DNA of 64,000 nucleotides from Nocardia donostiensis (GTDB lineage Bacteria; Actinomycetota; Actinomycetes; Mycobacteriales; Mycobacteriaceae), in the NCBI RefSeq assembly GCF_002081715.1, contig NZ_MUKP01000003.1, positions 148,518-212,517 of the forward strand, read 5' to 3'. The notes beneath the pieces are model-generated. The model was not told the origin of the DNA. It saw only the letters and a program-made list of their open reading frames with translations, and ran no database searches. Numbering within the stretch: the first letter of the stretch is position 1; each line of letters starts with the position of its first letter. The translations under genes and the position numbers were made by a program. Below are positions 10,602 to 21,915 of the stretch, one piece after another.

Positions 10602-10984
10602 CTGCCGTTATCGAATCCCGCAGGTTCGGTTCCACGGCGAGGATATCGTCTCGGCCGGAGGTGGCGATCATGGCGTCGCGGCGGATAGCCAGTAGCGCGA
10701 CATGGACATCGACGACGTCGGGGTGACGGCATTCACCGATCTTGACACCCACGAGAAGGGCCTCGACGCGATCGAGCGCGGCGATGTGGATCCGGTCATC
10801 GGTCAGGAGGAACCGTGATATGAGATATTGCCTCGGACCGTCCCGCCATGCTTGGGCGAGCACTCCGGACGGAACGATGACAGGAAGTCCTGAATCCACC
10901 GTTTCGGCGAGCAAGGTTCGAATGTAAGGTTTTTCCGCGTTCGAGTGCGATAAGGGCTCCGGTGTCCAGTACGAGACCGGTCAC
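10588..10984 (-). pseudogene. VapC-type PIN-domain toxin, one-base frameshift
   Basis: The start is GTG 10984, overlapping the vapB stop as GTGA. The first frame gives MTGLVLDTGALIALERGK, the PIN N-terminus with its first catalytic Asp. The frame is then wrong until a second frame continues YIRTLLAETVDSGLPVIVPSG, GVLAQAWRDG, CRHPDVVDVHVALLA and ends ITADGSP. Taking out one base of the five-T run on the plus strand (10930-10934) restores an intact 131-residue PIN protein. The span is 397 bases, exactly one more than a multiple of three. PIN toxins cleave RNA, commonly tRNA. As written the gene cannot make toxin. Confidence 0.8.
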
Positions 10985-11230
10985 ACGGCTGACTGTTTGC
11001 CGAGCAGGCGGGCGAAGTCGAGGTTCGCGCGCTCGACCTCTGGGTCCGACTCGCTGAGCTGTCCGAAGGTGGAGCCCAGATAGCTGAGGCGGCCGCGTAG
11101 GCCGCCGTCGCGGACGATGATCAGCGATTCGATATACGCGGAGATGCTCGGCGCTTCACCCGCCTTCGGCGGCACGTCGAGCGGCCTCGTATGCCTCATC
11201 GGAGAGGCTGACAGAGATCTTCGCGGTCAT
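10981..11230 (-). pseudogene. VapB-type antitoxin, one-base frameshift
   Basis: From ATG 11230 the frame reads MTAKISVSLSDEAYEAARRA and reaches TGA after 24 codons. The next frame continues GEAPSISAYIESLIIVRDGG and ends DFARLLGKQSAV. Removing one base in the CCC run at 11159-11161 (plus strand) joins them into an 83-residue antitoxin with the usual short-ribbon N-terminus and SxSAYIE helix. The span of 250 bases is again one more than a multiple of three. It overlaps vapC by four bases, so the two were once translationally coupled. Confidence 0.78.
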
Positions 11231-11284
11231 GAAGACAACGGTAGCGCTGGTAGCACCGAAGTGTGACTCGCAATCCAATTACAG

Positions 11285-11356
11285 TGGGCGCAGACGGGTT
11301 CGAACCGCCGACCGCTGGTGTGTAAAACCAGAGCTCTACCGCTGAGCTATACGCCC
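11285..11356 (-). tRNA. tRNA-Val (anticodon TAC)
   Basis: Full cloverleaf on the minus strand: acceptor GGGCGTA pairs with TGCGCCC (one G-U), D-arm GCTCAGCGGTAGAGC, anticodon arm CTGGT-TTTACAC-ACCAG with anticodon TAC, and T-arm GGCGGTTCGAACCCGTC. The 3' CCA is not encoded. It lies just after the ahpE gene on the same strand. Confidence 0.95.
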
Positions 11357-11387
11357 TTGTGCGCCCCGAGGAAATCGGGGCGACGGG

Positions 11388-11852
11388 TTATGAATCTAGC
11401 GCGGCGAGCGCTTTCTCCCAAGCTGCCTGGTCACGGGGCTCTCCGGGGGCGTTCATCTCGGCGAAACGGATGTAGCCTTCCCGGTCGACGACGAAGGTGC
11501 CGCGGTTCGCGAAACCCGATTTCTCGTTGAACACGCCATAGGCCTGGGCGATGGCGCCGTGCGGCCAGAAATCCGACAGCAGCGGGAAGGTGTAGCCCTG
11601 CTCGGCGGCCCAGATCTTGTGGGTGGGTGGCGGGCCGACCGAGATGGCGAGGATCGCGGCGTTGTCGTTTTCGAACTTGGGGAGCTCGTCACGGACCTTG
11701 CACAGTTCGCCCTGGCAGATGCCGGTGAAGGCGAGCGGATAGAACACGATCAGCACGTTCTTGCGGCCGCGGTAATCCGACAGCGAGACGTCCTGGTTGT
11801 TCTGGTCCTTCAGGGTGAAATCCGGCGCGAGTGAGCCGACCTCGAGCGGCAT
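11388..11852 (-). CDS. ahpE: peroxiredoxin AhpE
   Basis: 154 residues, thioredoxin-fold peroxidase that reduces hydroperoxides and peroxynitrite. It closely matches M. tuberculosis Rv2238c: PLAFTGICQGEL with peroxidatic Cys46, AISVGPPPTHKIW, FPLLSDFWPHGA, QAYGVFNE and NRGTFVVDREG. ATG 11852 is preferred over ATG 11867 because GGAGG lies eight bases before it. Mycobacterial AhpE is a one-Cys enzyme recycled by mycoredoxin. Here a second Cys (Cys51) stands five residues after the first, a spacing used for the resolving Cys in PrxQ/BCP enzymes. The DUF3052 and lipoprotein genes upstream have the same order as Rv2239c-Rv2240c. Confidence 0.95.
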   Translation of the reverse strand: MPLEVGSLAPDFTLKDQNNQDVSLSDYRGRKNVLIVFYPLAFTGICQGELCKVRDELPKFENDNAAILAISVGPPPTHKIWAAEQGYTFPLLSDFWPHGAIAQAYGVFNEKSGFANRGTFVVDREGYIRFAEMNAPGEPRDQAAWEKALAALDS

Positions 11853-11931
11853 GGCAGAGTCCTCCATCGTGTCGGGTTTCGCGCCGGGCGCGCAAAAGAC
11901 ATCCAGTGCGAAACCTTAGCCGAAGCCCCGC

Positions 11932-12354
11932 TCAGCGCTGCTTCGAGGGAGCTTTCGGCTGCACAAGGCGGCTGCCGGACCATTCACCGAGATTGATCGT
12001 CGAGGTTTGGGTGAGACCGGCGGTGGGGGCGGCTTCGGCGATCTCGCTGGGATCGACGTGGCCGGGCAGGCCGGTTTTGGGGGTGAGCACCCAGATGAAA
12101 CCGTCGTCGCCGAGCGGGCCGATCGCCTCCATCAGCTGGTCCACCAGGTCGCCGTCGCCTTCACGCCACCACAGCAGCACGACATCGATGACCTCGTCGG
12201 AATCCTCGTCGAGCAGCTCCTCGCCGATGGTCTCCTCGACGTCGGCCCGCAGGTCGTCGTTGGTGTCCTCGTCCCAGCCCAGCTCCTGAACAACCAAGCC
12301 GTGGGTGATGCCAAGCTTCTGAGCGAAATTCTGCGCGTCCGCCGCGGCGACCAC
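11932..12354 (-). CDS. DUF3052 protein (Rv2239c-like)
   Basis: 140 residues, function unknown, conserved in mycolate-making actinobacteria. It begins VVAAADAQNFAQKLGITHG and has an acidic middle (EETIGEELLDEDSDEVIDVV), LLWWREGDGDLVDQLMEA and HVDPSEIAEAAPTAGLTQT. GTG 12354 is chosen: AGGAGG lies eight bases upstream and the N-terminus then matches the family. It sits between the lipoprotein gene and ahpE on the same strand. Confidence 0.88.
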   Translation of the reverse strand: MVAAADAQNFAQKLGITHGLVVQELGWDEDTNDDLRADVEETIGEELLDEDSDEVIDVVLLWWREGDGDLVDQLMEAIGPLGDDGFIWVLTPKTGLPGHVDPSEIAEAAPTAGLTQTSTINLGEWSGSRLVQPKAPSKQR

Positions 12355-12493
12355 GGTGGTGTCCTCCTCAAATCCGACTATTGGTAGGTGCAAGCGAACA
12401 TGGTTAACGGCCGCAGCGCAAGCCGATCGAGCGAAATTTCACCCGAATGTCGCACGAAAATCCCGGTGACCGGGCAATTCGCCAACAGCGATT

Positions 12494-13051
12494 TCATCGA
12501 GCCCCGCAAGCGTCGCGGACCGCGTTGCGGGCGTCGTTGACCCGTTTGCTGGCGTCGTTGAGCGGCCCGACGGGGGCGGTGTAGGTCATGCCTCTGGTCT
12601 GCTTGGCGAGTTCGCGGGCGGCATTGACGTACTCGGTGAGTTTGTCCGCCAGATCCGGCGGGATCTCGGCGCGGGTGCTGTTGACAACGCTTTCGACCTT
12701 GTTCGCGGCGTCTTCGAGGGTATCGGCGGCCGCGTCGCGTTTGGGCACGTAATCGGGGGCGTTGTTGTCGTGCGCGTCGACGAACTCGTTGTATTTGGTG
12801 ACACCGATCCCGGTGGTGGCCGGGAACGGGTCGCAGTTGTCGGAGATCGCCTGAGCGCGCTCGGCGGCACGCCGGGAAGAAGTCGCCGCGGCGGACGAGG
12901 ACGCGGCCTCGGTCTTGTATGCCGACAGCTCGGCCGCGTTGGGCGTCGCGGAACCGGGGACCTGCTCTGCGCATCCCGCGACCGACAACCCGGTGGCGAG
13001 TGCGGCGACAGCGCATATCAGCCCGAACTTGCGCGGGTCAAGCACCTTCAT
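12494..13051 (-). CDS. lipoprotein (Rv2240c-like)
   Basis: 185 residues. MKVLDPRKFGLICAVAALAT starts a lipoprotein signal sequence with lipobox LSVAGC, so the mature protein would be lipid-anchored outside the membrane. The mature part is mostly helical, Ala/Asn/Asp-rich, with Cys pairs (DNCDPFPATTG and RDACGAR) that could form a disulfide. No enzyme motif is visible. The start ATG has GGGGAGGACA before it. It is divergent from aceE; about 215 bases between the two starts hold both promoters. Confidence 0.83.
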   Translation of the reverse strand: MKVLDPRKFGLICAVAALATGLSVAGCAEQVPGSATPNAAELSAYKTEAASSSAAATSSRRAAERAQAISDNCDPFPATTGIGVTKYNEFVDAHDNNAPDYVPKRDAAADTLEDAANKVESVVNSTRAEIPPDLADKLTEYVNAARELAKQTRGMTYTAPVGPLNDASKRVNDARNAVRDACGAR

Positions 13052-13266
13052 TGTCCTCCCCACTCCCTGGTGTACTCCGATCGGCTCCGGCCGTCTTGCC
13101 TGTCGCACGGTACTGGATTCACGACTGACATGATGACCTGGGACGCACCATCGGCAAGGATGGATGGTGCAGCCATACCTTTCGTCAACGGGTGGTCCGC
13201 CCACCAGCGCGACCATCCAGGGAAACAGAAGCCATCAGCTCGTCCACCCCTGTACGAGGAGCAGTT

Positions 13267-16131
<2,865 letters not shown>

Positions 16132-16142
16132 CACAACACCAG

Positions 16143-17480
16143 ATGATGGAACGTAAACCACCGCGACCGCGGCGGATCTCCGAGGGCTCTTCTGAGCATC
16201 ACGAGGTCTATCTGCCGACGGGTGCGCTGTCCCCGAACCGGCAGACCCGCGATCCGCTCCCGGATACGCTGCTCAAACGTGTGAAGCAGTTCTCGGGCCG
16301 GCTGTCCACCGAGGCGGTGGGGTCGATGCAGGACCGGTTGCCGTTCTTTGCCGATCTGGACGCCGCGCAGCGCGCCGGGGTGCAGATGTTGGTGCAGACC
16401 GCGGTGGTGAACTTCCTGGAGTGGTTGCAGGACCCCGACAGCGATATCCGGTTCAGCTTGGACGCGTTCCAGGTGATTCCACAGGATCTGGCGCGGCGGC
16501 TGACGCTGCGCCAGACCGTGGACATGGTCCGGGTCGCGATGGAGTTCTTCGAACAGTGGCTGCCCGCGCTGGCGCGCAACGACCGGCAGTTGGTGGCGCT
16601 CACCGAGGCGGTGCTGCGATACGGGCGTGAGCTCGGTTTCGCGGCCGCCTCGGTGTATGCCAGCGCCGCCGAATCGCGCGGTGCCTGGGATACCCGGCTA
16701 GAGGCGCTGGTGGTGGATGCGGTGGTGCGCGGCGACACCGGTCCGGACATGCTGTCGCGGGCGGCGACGCTGAACTGGGATGCCACCGCTCCGGCGACGG
16801 TGCTCGTCGGCACGCCGCCGAGCGACCAGGGGGTGTCGGTGGTCGGCGCGGTGCACACCATCGCCGCGCGGCACGGCCGGGCAGCGCTCGCGGTGGTGCA
16901 GGGGGCGCGGCTGGTGATGGTCGTCAGCGGGCAACTGGGCGAGGCGCCGGAGACTTCCGGTTTTATGACCGACCTGCTCAACGAGGTCTTCTCGGATGGC
17001 CCGGTGGTGATCGGGCCTACCACGCGCACGCTCGGCGCGGCACATGCGAGCGCATTGGAGGCGCTGGCCGGGATGGAGGCGGTGATCGGCTGGCGGGGGG
17101 CGCCGCGGCCGGTGCACGCGACCGAATTGTTGCCTGAACGTGCGCTGCTCGGCGACCGAGCTGCGATCGACGCGTTGAACGAGTACCTTGTCCTACCGTT
17201 GGCGTCGGCCGGATCGGCGTTGGCGGACACTCTCGACGCCTATCTCGACTGCGGTGGTGCGGTCGAGACCTGTGCCCGGCAGCTGTACGTTCATCCAAAT
17301 ACGGTCCGCTATCGCCTGAAGCGTATCGGCGAGATCACCGGGCGTGATCCTATGAATCCACGCGATGCCTACGTGTTACGAATCGCCGCCACAGTGGGTC
17401 GTTTGACACGAACTCGTAACGAACCGTCATCATCAGTATCAGAAACCACATACGCCTCATTGGATGGCGAGGGGTTGTAA
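16143..17480 (+). CDS. mabR: PucR-type regulator of the FAS-II operon (MabR/Rv2242-like)
   Basis: 445 residues. The C-terminus has the PucR helix-turn-helix (TLDAYLDCGGAVETCARQLY, VHPNTVRYRLKRIGEITG); the middle resembles the GGDEF-like CdaR domain; the N-terminal third is helical (DMVRVAMEFFEQWLPALARN). Position between aceE and fabD and length match M. tuberculosis Rv2242, reported as the mycolic-acid regulator MabR, which responds to long acyl-CoA. ATG 16143 or 16146 may start it. It is 11 bases from the aceE stop, so the two are probably co-transcribed. A matching operator lies in the gap before fabD. Confidence 0.9.
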   Translation: MMERKPPRPRRISEGSSEHHEVYLPTGALSPNRQTRDPLPDTLLKRVKQFSGRLSTEAVGSMQDRLPFFADLDAAQRAGVQMLVQTAVVNFLEWLQDPDSDIRFSLDAFQVIPQDLARRLTLRQTVDMVRVAMEFFEQWLPALARNDRQLVALTEAVLRYGRELGFAAASVYASAAESRGAWDTRLEALVVDAVVRGDTGPDMLSRAATLNWDATAPATVLVGTPPSDQGVSVVGAVHTIAARHGRAALAVVQGARLVMVVSGQLGEAPETSGFMTDLLNEVFSDGPVVIGPTTRTLGAAHASALEALAGMEAVIGWRGAPRPVHATELLPERALLGDRAAIDALNEYLVLPLASAGSALADTLDAYLDCGGAVETCARQLYVHPNTVRYRLKRIGEITGRDPMNPRDAYVLRIAATVGRLTRTRNEPSSSVSETTYASLDGEGL

Positions 17481-17521
17481 CACGTTTCCCGAATCGGTCG
17501 ATTCGGACATCCGACGTGGTG

Positions 17522-17542
17522 TTTTGTGGAATTCACACAAAA
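17522..17542. promoter_or_regulatory. MabR operator in the fabD promoter
   Basis: Perfect inverted repeat TTTTGT-N9-ACAAAA (half-sites 17522-17527 and 17537-17542), 65 bases before the fabD start. This is the inverted repeat I recall as the MabR site in the mycobacterial fasII promoter. It marks the operon promoter in the mabR-fabD gap (17481-17607). Confidence 0.8.
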
Positions 17543-17607
17543 GCCGTCCGCAAGCTTCATTCGCGCCGACATCTCCGGAATGCCCTCTCACAGTGTTTTC
17601 TAAGGGA

Positions 17608-18531
17608 GTGATCGCGTTGTTCGCCCCTGGACAGGGCTCTCAGACACCCGGCATGCTCGCGCCTTGGCTCGACCTTCCCGGTGCGCAGGAACGCCTGGCG
17701 GTCTGGTCCAAGGCCTCAGGTCTGGACCTGGTCCGTCTCGGCACCACTGCCACCGCCGAGGAGATCACCGACACCGCTGTCACCCAGCCACTCGTCGTCG
17801 CGGCAGCCCTGCTCGCCTTCGCGGAAATCGAGCAGGATTCACTTCCGGCCGATACCATCGTCGCCGGACATTCGGTCGGTGAACTCGCCGCCGCGGCGAT
17901 CGCCGGCGTCATCTCCGCCGACGACGCCGTCACCCTCGCCGCTATCCGCGGTGCGGAGATGGCCAAGGCGTGTGCGCTGGAGCCGACCGGAATGTCCGCG
18001 GTACTCGGCGGCAACGAAGCCGCCGTGCTCGAACGGCTTTCCGAACTCGACCTCGTCCCCGCCAACCGCAACGCCACGGGTCAGATCGTGGCGGCGGGCC
18101 GGTTGGACGCTCTCGCGGAGCTCGCCGCGAACCCGCCGGAGAAGGCCCGGGTTCGCGCACTGCCCGTCGCGGGTGCGTTCCACACCGCGTTCATGGCGCC
18201 GGCGCAGGACGCGGTCGCCGCGGCCGTCGCCGAGATCACGCCCGGAGAACCGACCCGGACCCTGCTGTCGAACGCCGACGGCAAGCCGGTCGTCTCGGGC
18301 AAGGATGCGGTCGATAAGCTCGCCGCGCAGGTCACCCGGCCCGTCCGGTGGGACCTGTGCACCGAAACTGTCCGGCAGGCCGGCGTTTCGGCGGTGGCGG
18401 AGCTGCCGCCGGCGGGCACCCTCGTCGGCATTGCCAAACGGGAGATGAAAGGCACGCCGACGCTGGCCTCGAAGACCCCTGAGGACCTCTCCGCCCTCCC
18501 CACGTTGGCCGGGCTCACCAGCTCCGGCTAG
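17608..18531 (+). CDS. fabD: malonyl-CoA:ACP transacylase FabD
   Basis: 307 residues. It moves malonyl from CoA to AcpM for FAS-II elongation. Visible: IALFAPGQGSQTPGMLAPWL, nucleophile Ser in VAGHSVGELAAAAIAG, Arg in AAIRGAEMAKAC, catalytic His in VAGAFHTAFMAPA, and KPVVSGKD. GTG 17608 matches the mycobacterial start; TTG 17617 is spaced better from AAGGGAG and would drop three residues. First gene of the FAS-II operon; acpM follows after 128 bases. Confidence 0.95.
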   Translation: MIALFAPGQGSQTPGMLAPWLDLPGAQERLAVWSKASGLDLVRLGTTATAEEITDTAVTQPLVVAAALLAFAEIEQDSLPADTIVAGHSVGELAAAAIAGVISADDAVTLAAIRGAEMAKACALEPTGMSAVLGGNEAAVLERLSELDLVPANRNATGQIVAAGRLDALAELAANPPEKARVRALPVAGAFHTAFMAPAQDAVAAAVAEITPGEPTRTLLSNADGKPVVSGKDAVDKLAAQVTRPVRWDLCTETVRQAGVSAVAELPPAGTLVGIAKREMKGTPTLASKTPEDLSALPTLAGLTSSG

Positions 18532-18659
18532 CTTTCCTGCGCGGTGTGCTCATCGCTCATAACGATGAGGACAACCGTCCGAGCGGCGTAACTATCCGCC
18601 GTCTCGAACCGAAGATAAAACAGTAGAGCCAGACACAGTAACAAGAAGGGAGCCACGAA

Positions 18660-18962
18660 GTGGCCGCTCTGACCCAGGAACAAATCGTCGAGGAACTCGG
18701 CAAGATCATCGAGGAGGTCACCGGTATCGAGCCCTCCGAGGTGACCATCGAGAAGTCCTTCGTCGATGACCTGGACATCGACTCGTTGTCCATGGTCGAG
18801 ATTGCCGTGCAGACCGAGGACAAGTACGGCGTGAAGATTCCGGACGAGGATCTGGCAAGCCTGAAGACCGTCGGCGACGCCGTCGCCTACATCCAGAAGC
18901 TCGAGGCGGAGAACGCGGAAACCGCCGCCGAGCTCAAGGCCAAGTTCGACAACGCCGAGTAG
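18660..18962 (+). CDS. acpM: meromycolate acyl carrier protein AcpM
   Basis: 100 residues. It carries growing meromycolate chains on phosphopantetheine attached to the Ser of [16 protein letters not shown]. The core ACP fold is followed by an about 20-residue acidic/charged C-terminal tail ([20 protein letters not shown]), the extension that separates AcpM from ordinary ACP, shorter than in M. tuberculosis. GTG start with GGGAG seven bases upstream. kasA begins 10 bases after the stop. Confidence 0.96.
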   Translation: MAALTQEQIVEELGKIIEEVTGIEPSEVTIEKSFVDDLDIDSLSMVEIAVQTEDKYGVKIPDEDLASLKTVGDAVAYIQKLEAENAETAAELKAKFDNAE

Positions 18963-18972
18963 GGCCGAAACT

Positions 18973-20223
18973 GTGACCACTCCTTCCACCTTGAACGGGA
19001 ACTTCCCCAACGTCGTCGTAACGAGCCTGGCGGCGACCACGTCGATCGCGGGCGACGTCGATGCGACGTGGAAGGGACTCCTCAACGGCGAGAGCGGCAT
19101 CGACGTTCTCGAGGATTCCTTCATCGAGGAGTACGACCTTCCGGTCCGCATCGGCGGGCATCTGAAGGTTCGGCCCGAAACCCTGCTGAGCCGAGTCGAA
19201 ATCCGTCGCATGGCCTACGTCGAGCAGCTCGCGACCGTGCTCGGTCGCGAAGTGTGGCGCAACGCGGGCAGCCCGGAGGTCGATCCAGAACGGCTCGGTG
19301 TGGCCATCGGCACGGGCCTCGGTGGCGCCGACGCACTCATCGATTCGGTCGACAAACTGAAGAACGGCGGCTACCGCAAGATCTCGCCGCTCGCTGTTCA
19401 GATGATCATGCCGAACGGGCCGTCGGCCGTCGTCGGTCTCGAGCTGAAGGCCAGGGCGGGAGTGGTCACTCCGGTCTCGGCATGCTCGTCCGGTTCGGAA
19501 GCCATCGCCAACGCGTGGCGGATGATCGTGATGGGTGACGCCGATATGGTCGTCACCGGCGGTGTCGAGGGATACATCGATATGATCCCGATCGCGGCGT
19601 TCACCATGATGCGCGCGATGAGCACCCGCAACGACGACCCGAAGGGCGCTTCGCGGCCGTTCGACAAGGATCGGGACGGTTTCGTCTTCGGTGAAGCCGG
19701 TGCGCTGATGGTCATCGAGACCGAAGAGCACGCCAAGGCGCGCGGGGCCACCATCCACGCCCGCCTGCTCGGTGCAGGCATCACCTCCGACGGTTTCCAC
19801 CTGGTCGCTCCGGAGCCCGAGGGCACCGGCGCAGCCCGGGCGATGACCAGGGCGATGCAGACCGCAGGTCTGACCAAGCAGGACATCACCCACATCAACG
19901 CCCACGCCACCGCCACCCCCATCGGCGATACCGCCGAGGCGAAGGCGATCAACAAGGCCGTCGGCAACCACGCCTCGGTCTACGCTCCCAAGTCGGCACT
20001 TGGCCACTCGATCGGCGCCGTCGGCGCACTCGAGTCGGTGCTGACCGTGCTCAGCATCCGGGACGGGATCATCCCGCCGACGCTGAACCTGGAAAACCAG
20101 GACCCCGAGATCGACCTCGATGTGGTGCGCGGCGAAGCCCGCCGCCAGGAGATCGAGTACGCGATCAACAACTCGTTCGGTTTCGGTGGGCACAATGTCG
20201 CGCTCGCCTTCGGCCGGGCCTGA
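18973..20223 (+). CDS. kasA: beta-ketoacyl-ACP synthase KasA
   Basis: 416 residues. It condenses malonyl-AcpM with acyl-AcpM in FAS-II elongation. Catalytic Cys in [14 protein letters not shown], His in [17 protein letters not shown], second His in [16 protein letters not shown], and [15 protein letters not shown] at the end. GTG start. Only one Kas gene is present: accD6 comes next, where M. tuberculosis has kasB in between. This single enzyme may cover both elongation ranges or a KasB may lie elsewhere. Confidence 0.96.
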   Translation: MTTPSTLNGNFPNVVVTSLAATTSIAGDVDATWKGLLNGESGIDVLEDSFIEEYDLPVRIGGHLKVRPETLLSRVEIRRMAYVEQLATVLGREVWRNAGSPEVDPERLGVAIGTGLGGADALIDSVDKLKNGGYRKISPLAVQMIMPNGPSAVVGLELKARAGVVTPVSACSSGSEAIANAWRMIVMGDADMVVTGGVEGYIDMIPIAAFTMMRAMSTRNDDPKGASRPFDKDRDGFVFGEAGALMVIETEEHAKARGATIHARLLGAGITSDGFHLVAPEPEGTGAARAMTRAMQTAGLTKQDITHINAHATATPIGDTAEAKAINKAVGNHASVYAPKSALGHSIGAVGALESVLTVLSIRDGIIPPTLNLENQDPEIDLDVVRGEARRQEIEYAINNSFGFGGHNVALAFGRA

Positions 20224-20249
20224 CACCCAGGCCTGACCGGCTGCTCAAC

Positions 20250-20298
20250 GAGCCCGGTGTGAGCGGCCGAGCTGAAGCTCGGCCCCTCCACCGGGCTC
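20250..20298 (+). promoter_or_regulatory. two-tier hairpin between kasA and accD6
   Basis: The outer 10-bp stem GAGCCCGGTG (20250-20259) pairs with 20289-20298. Inside it an 8-bp stem, GGCCGAGC (20265-20272) with 20277-20284, carries a TGAA tetraloop. No T-run follows. It lies within the operon, 48 bases before the accD6 start, and could be a partial terminator or an mRNA processing/stability element. Confidence 0.6.
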
Positions 20299-20345
20299 GG
20301 CATCAGCTGCCGCGCGGCCGGCTGCACATATTCGAGGAGAACGCG

Positions 20346-21779
20346 ATGACAATTCTGGCTCCCGCCTATCAGGCGGACACCGCGACCGACCCCCGCGACC
20401 CACTCGGCCGGCTGCAGCGTTTCTTTGATCCCGGAACCATTCTTCCCCTCCACCCGCGTGACAAATCCGGCGTGCTGGCCGCGATCGGCGAGGTCGATGG
20501 CGTGCGCACCGTCGCCTACTGCTCCGACGCCACCGTCATGGGCGGCGCCATGGGTGTCGAGGGTTGCAAGCACATCGTCGACGCCATCGACACCGCCATC
20601 GACTCCGGGATTCCGGTGGTTGGCCTGTGGCATTCGGGCGGCGCGCGGCTGGCCGAAGGCGTGGAAGCACTGCATGCTGTCGGTCAGGTTTTCGAGGCGA
20701 TGGTCCGGGCATCCGGACTGGTCCCGCAGATTTCGGTAGTGCTCGGTTTCGCCGCGGGCGGCGCCGCCTACGGTCCCGCGCTCACCGATATCGTGATCAT
20801 GGCGCCCGAGGGCAGGGTCTTCGTGACCGGGCCCGACGTGGTCCGCAGTGTTACCGGGGAACAGGTGGACATGGCCACCCTCGGCGGACCCGAAACCCAC
20901 GGCAAGAAGTCCGGTGTCACCCATATCGTCGCCGAGGACGAAGCCGACGCCATGCATCGCGCCCGCAAACTGGTGACGATGTTCGCCGACCAGGGCGAGT
21001 TCGACCTGGTCGCCGCCGCACACGGCGATGTCGACCTGCAGGCGATGCTGCCCGCCTCCGCCAAGCGCGCCTACGACGTGAAGCCGATCGTGCACGAGCT
21101 GCTCGACAACGTCGACGGCGAATCCTCCTTCGAGGAACTGCAGGCCGGATACGCGCGCAGCATGGTCACCGGCCTCGGCAGGCTCGGTGGGCGCACCGTC
21201 GGCGTGCTGGCCAACAACCCGCTGCGTCTCGGCGGCTGCCTGAACTCCGAAAGCGCCGAGAAGGCCGCCCGCTTCGTGCGCTTGTGCGATGCGTTCGGTA
21301 TTCCGCTGATCGTGATCACCGATGTGCCCGGCTACCTGCCTGGTGTCGGCCAGGAATGGGACGGTGTGGTACGCCGCGGCGCGAAGCTGCTGCACGCCTT
21401 CGCCGAGGCCCGGGTGCCGCGGGTCACGCTGGTCACCCGCAAGATCTACGGCGGCGCCTACATCGCGATGAACGCCCGCTCGCTCGGCGCCACCGCCGTG
21501 TACGCCTGGCCGGGGTCGGAGGTCGCCGTCATGGGCGCCAAGGCCGCGGTCGGCATCCTGCACAAGAAGGCGCTTGCCGCTGCTCCGGAAGCGGAGCGGG
21601 AAGCGTTGCACGAACGGCTCACCGCCGAGCACGAAGCCATCGCAGGCGGTGTCGACCGGGCGCTGTCCATCGGTGTCGTCGATGAGGTGATCGACCCGGC
21701 GCATACCCGCAGTAAGATCGCTGCCGCGCTGGCCTCGGCCCCGAGCCGCCCCAGCCATCACAAGAACATTCCGCTGTGA
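20346..21779 (+). CDS. accD6: acyl-CoA carboxylase carboxyltransferase subunit AccD6
   Basis: 477 residues. With a biotinylated alpha subunit encoded elsewhere it carboxylates acetyl-CoA to malonyl-CoA, the substrate of FabD. Two crotonase-like halves: N-terminal (VMGGAMGVEGCKHIVDAID, GLWHSGGARLAEGV, FAAGGAAYGPALTDIVIM) and C-terminal (LGGCLNSESAEKAARFVRLC, DVPGYLPGVGQEWDGVVRRG, TRKIYGGAYIAMNARSLGA). GAGGAGAACGC before ATG 20346 fixes the start. Last gene of the FAS-II operon. Confidence 0.95.
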   Translation: MTILAPAYQADTATDPRDPLGRLQRFFDPGTILPLHPRDKSGVLAAIGEVDGVRTVAYCSDATVMGGAMGVEGCKHIVDAIDTAIDSGIPVVGLWHSGGARLAEGVEALHAVGQVFEAMVRASGLVPQISVVLGFAAGGAAYGPALTDIVIMAPEGRVFVTGPDVVRSVTGEQVDMATLGGPETHGKKSGVTHIVAEDEADAMHRARKLVTMFADQGEFDLVAAAHGDVDLQAMLPASAKRAYDVKPIVHELLDNVDGESSFEELQAGYARSMVTGLGRLGGRTVGVLANNPLRLGGCLNSESAEKAARFVRLCDAFGIPLIVITDVPGYLPGVGQEWDGVVRRGAKLLHAFAEARVPRVTLVTRKIYGGAYIAMNARSLGATAVYAWPGSEVAVMGAKAAVGILHKKALAAAPEAEREALHERLTAEHEAIAGGVDRALSIGVVDEVIDPAHTRSKIAAALASAPSRPSHHKNIPL

Positions 21780-21915
21780 CCGATTGATTCCCACGCGGTA
21801 ACCGACGGGCTCCGGATCAACTCCGGGGTTCGTCGAGCTTTGCGCGCACCACCGGGGTCTGCACCGGTTGAGCCGAAAGCATCCGAACATCGGTGCGAGC
21901 AGGCAGAATTCGCGC

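Noticed and set aside
10588..11230. Programmed ribosomal frameshifting in vapB and vapC
   Set aside because: The runs are short, no slippery heptamer with a stimulatory structure is seen, and two separate events would be required. Mutation or sequence error is simpler.
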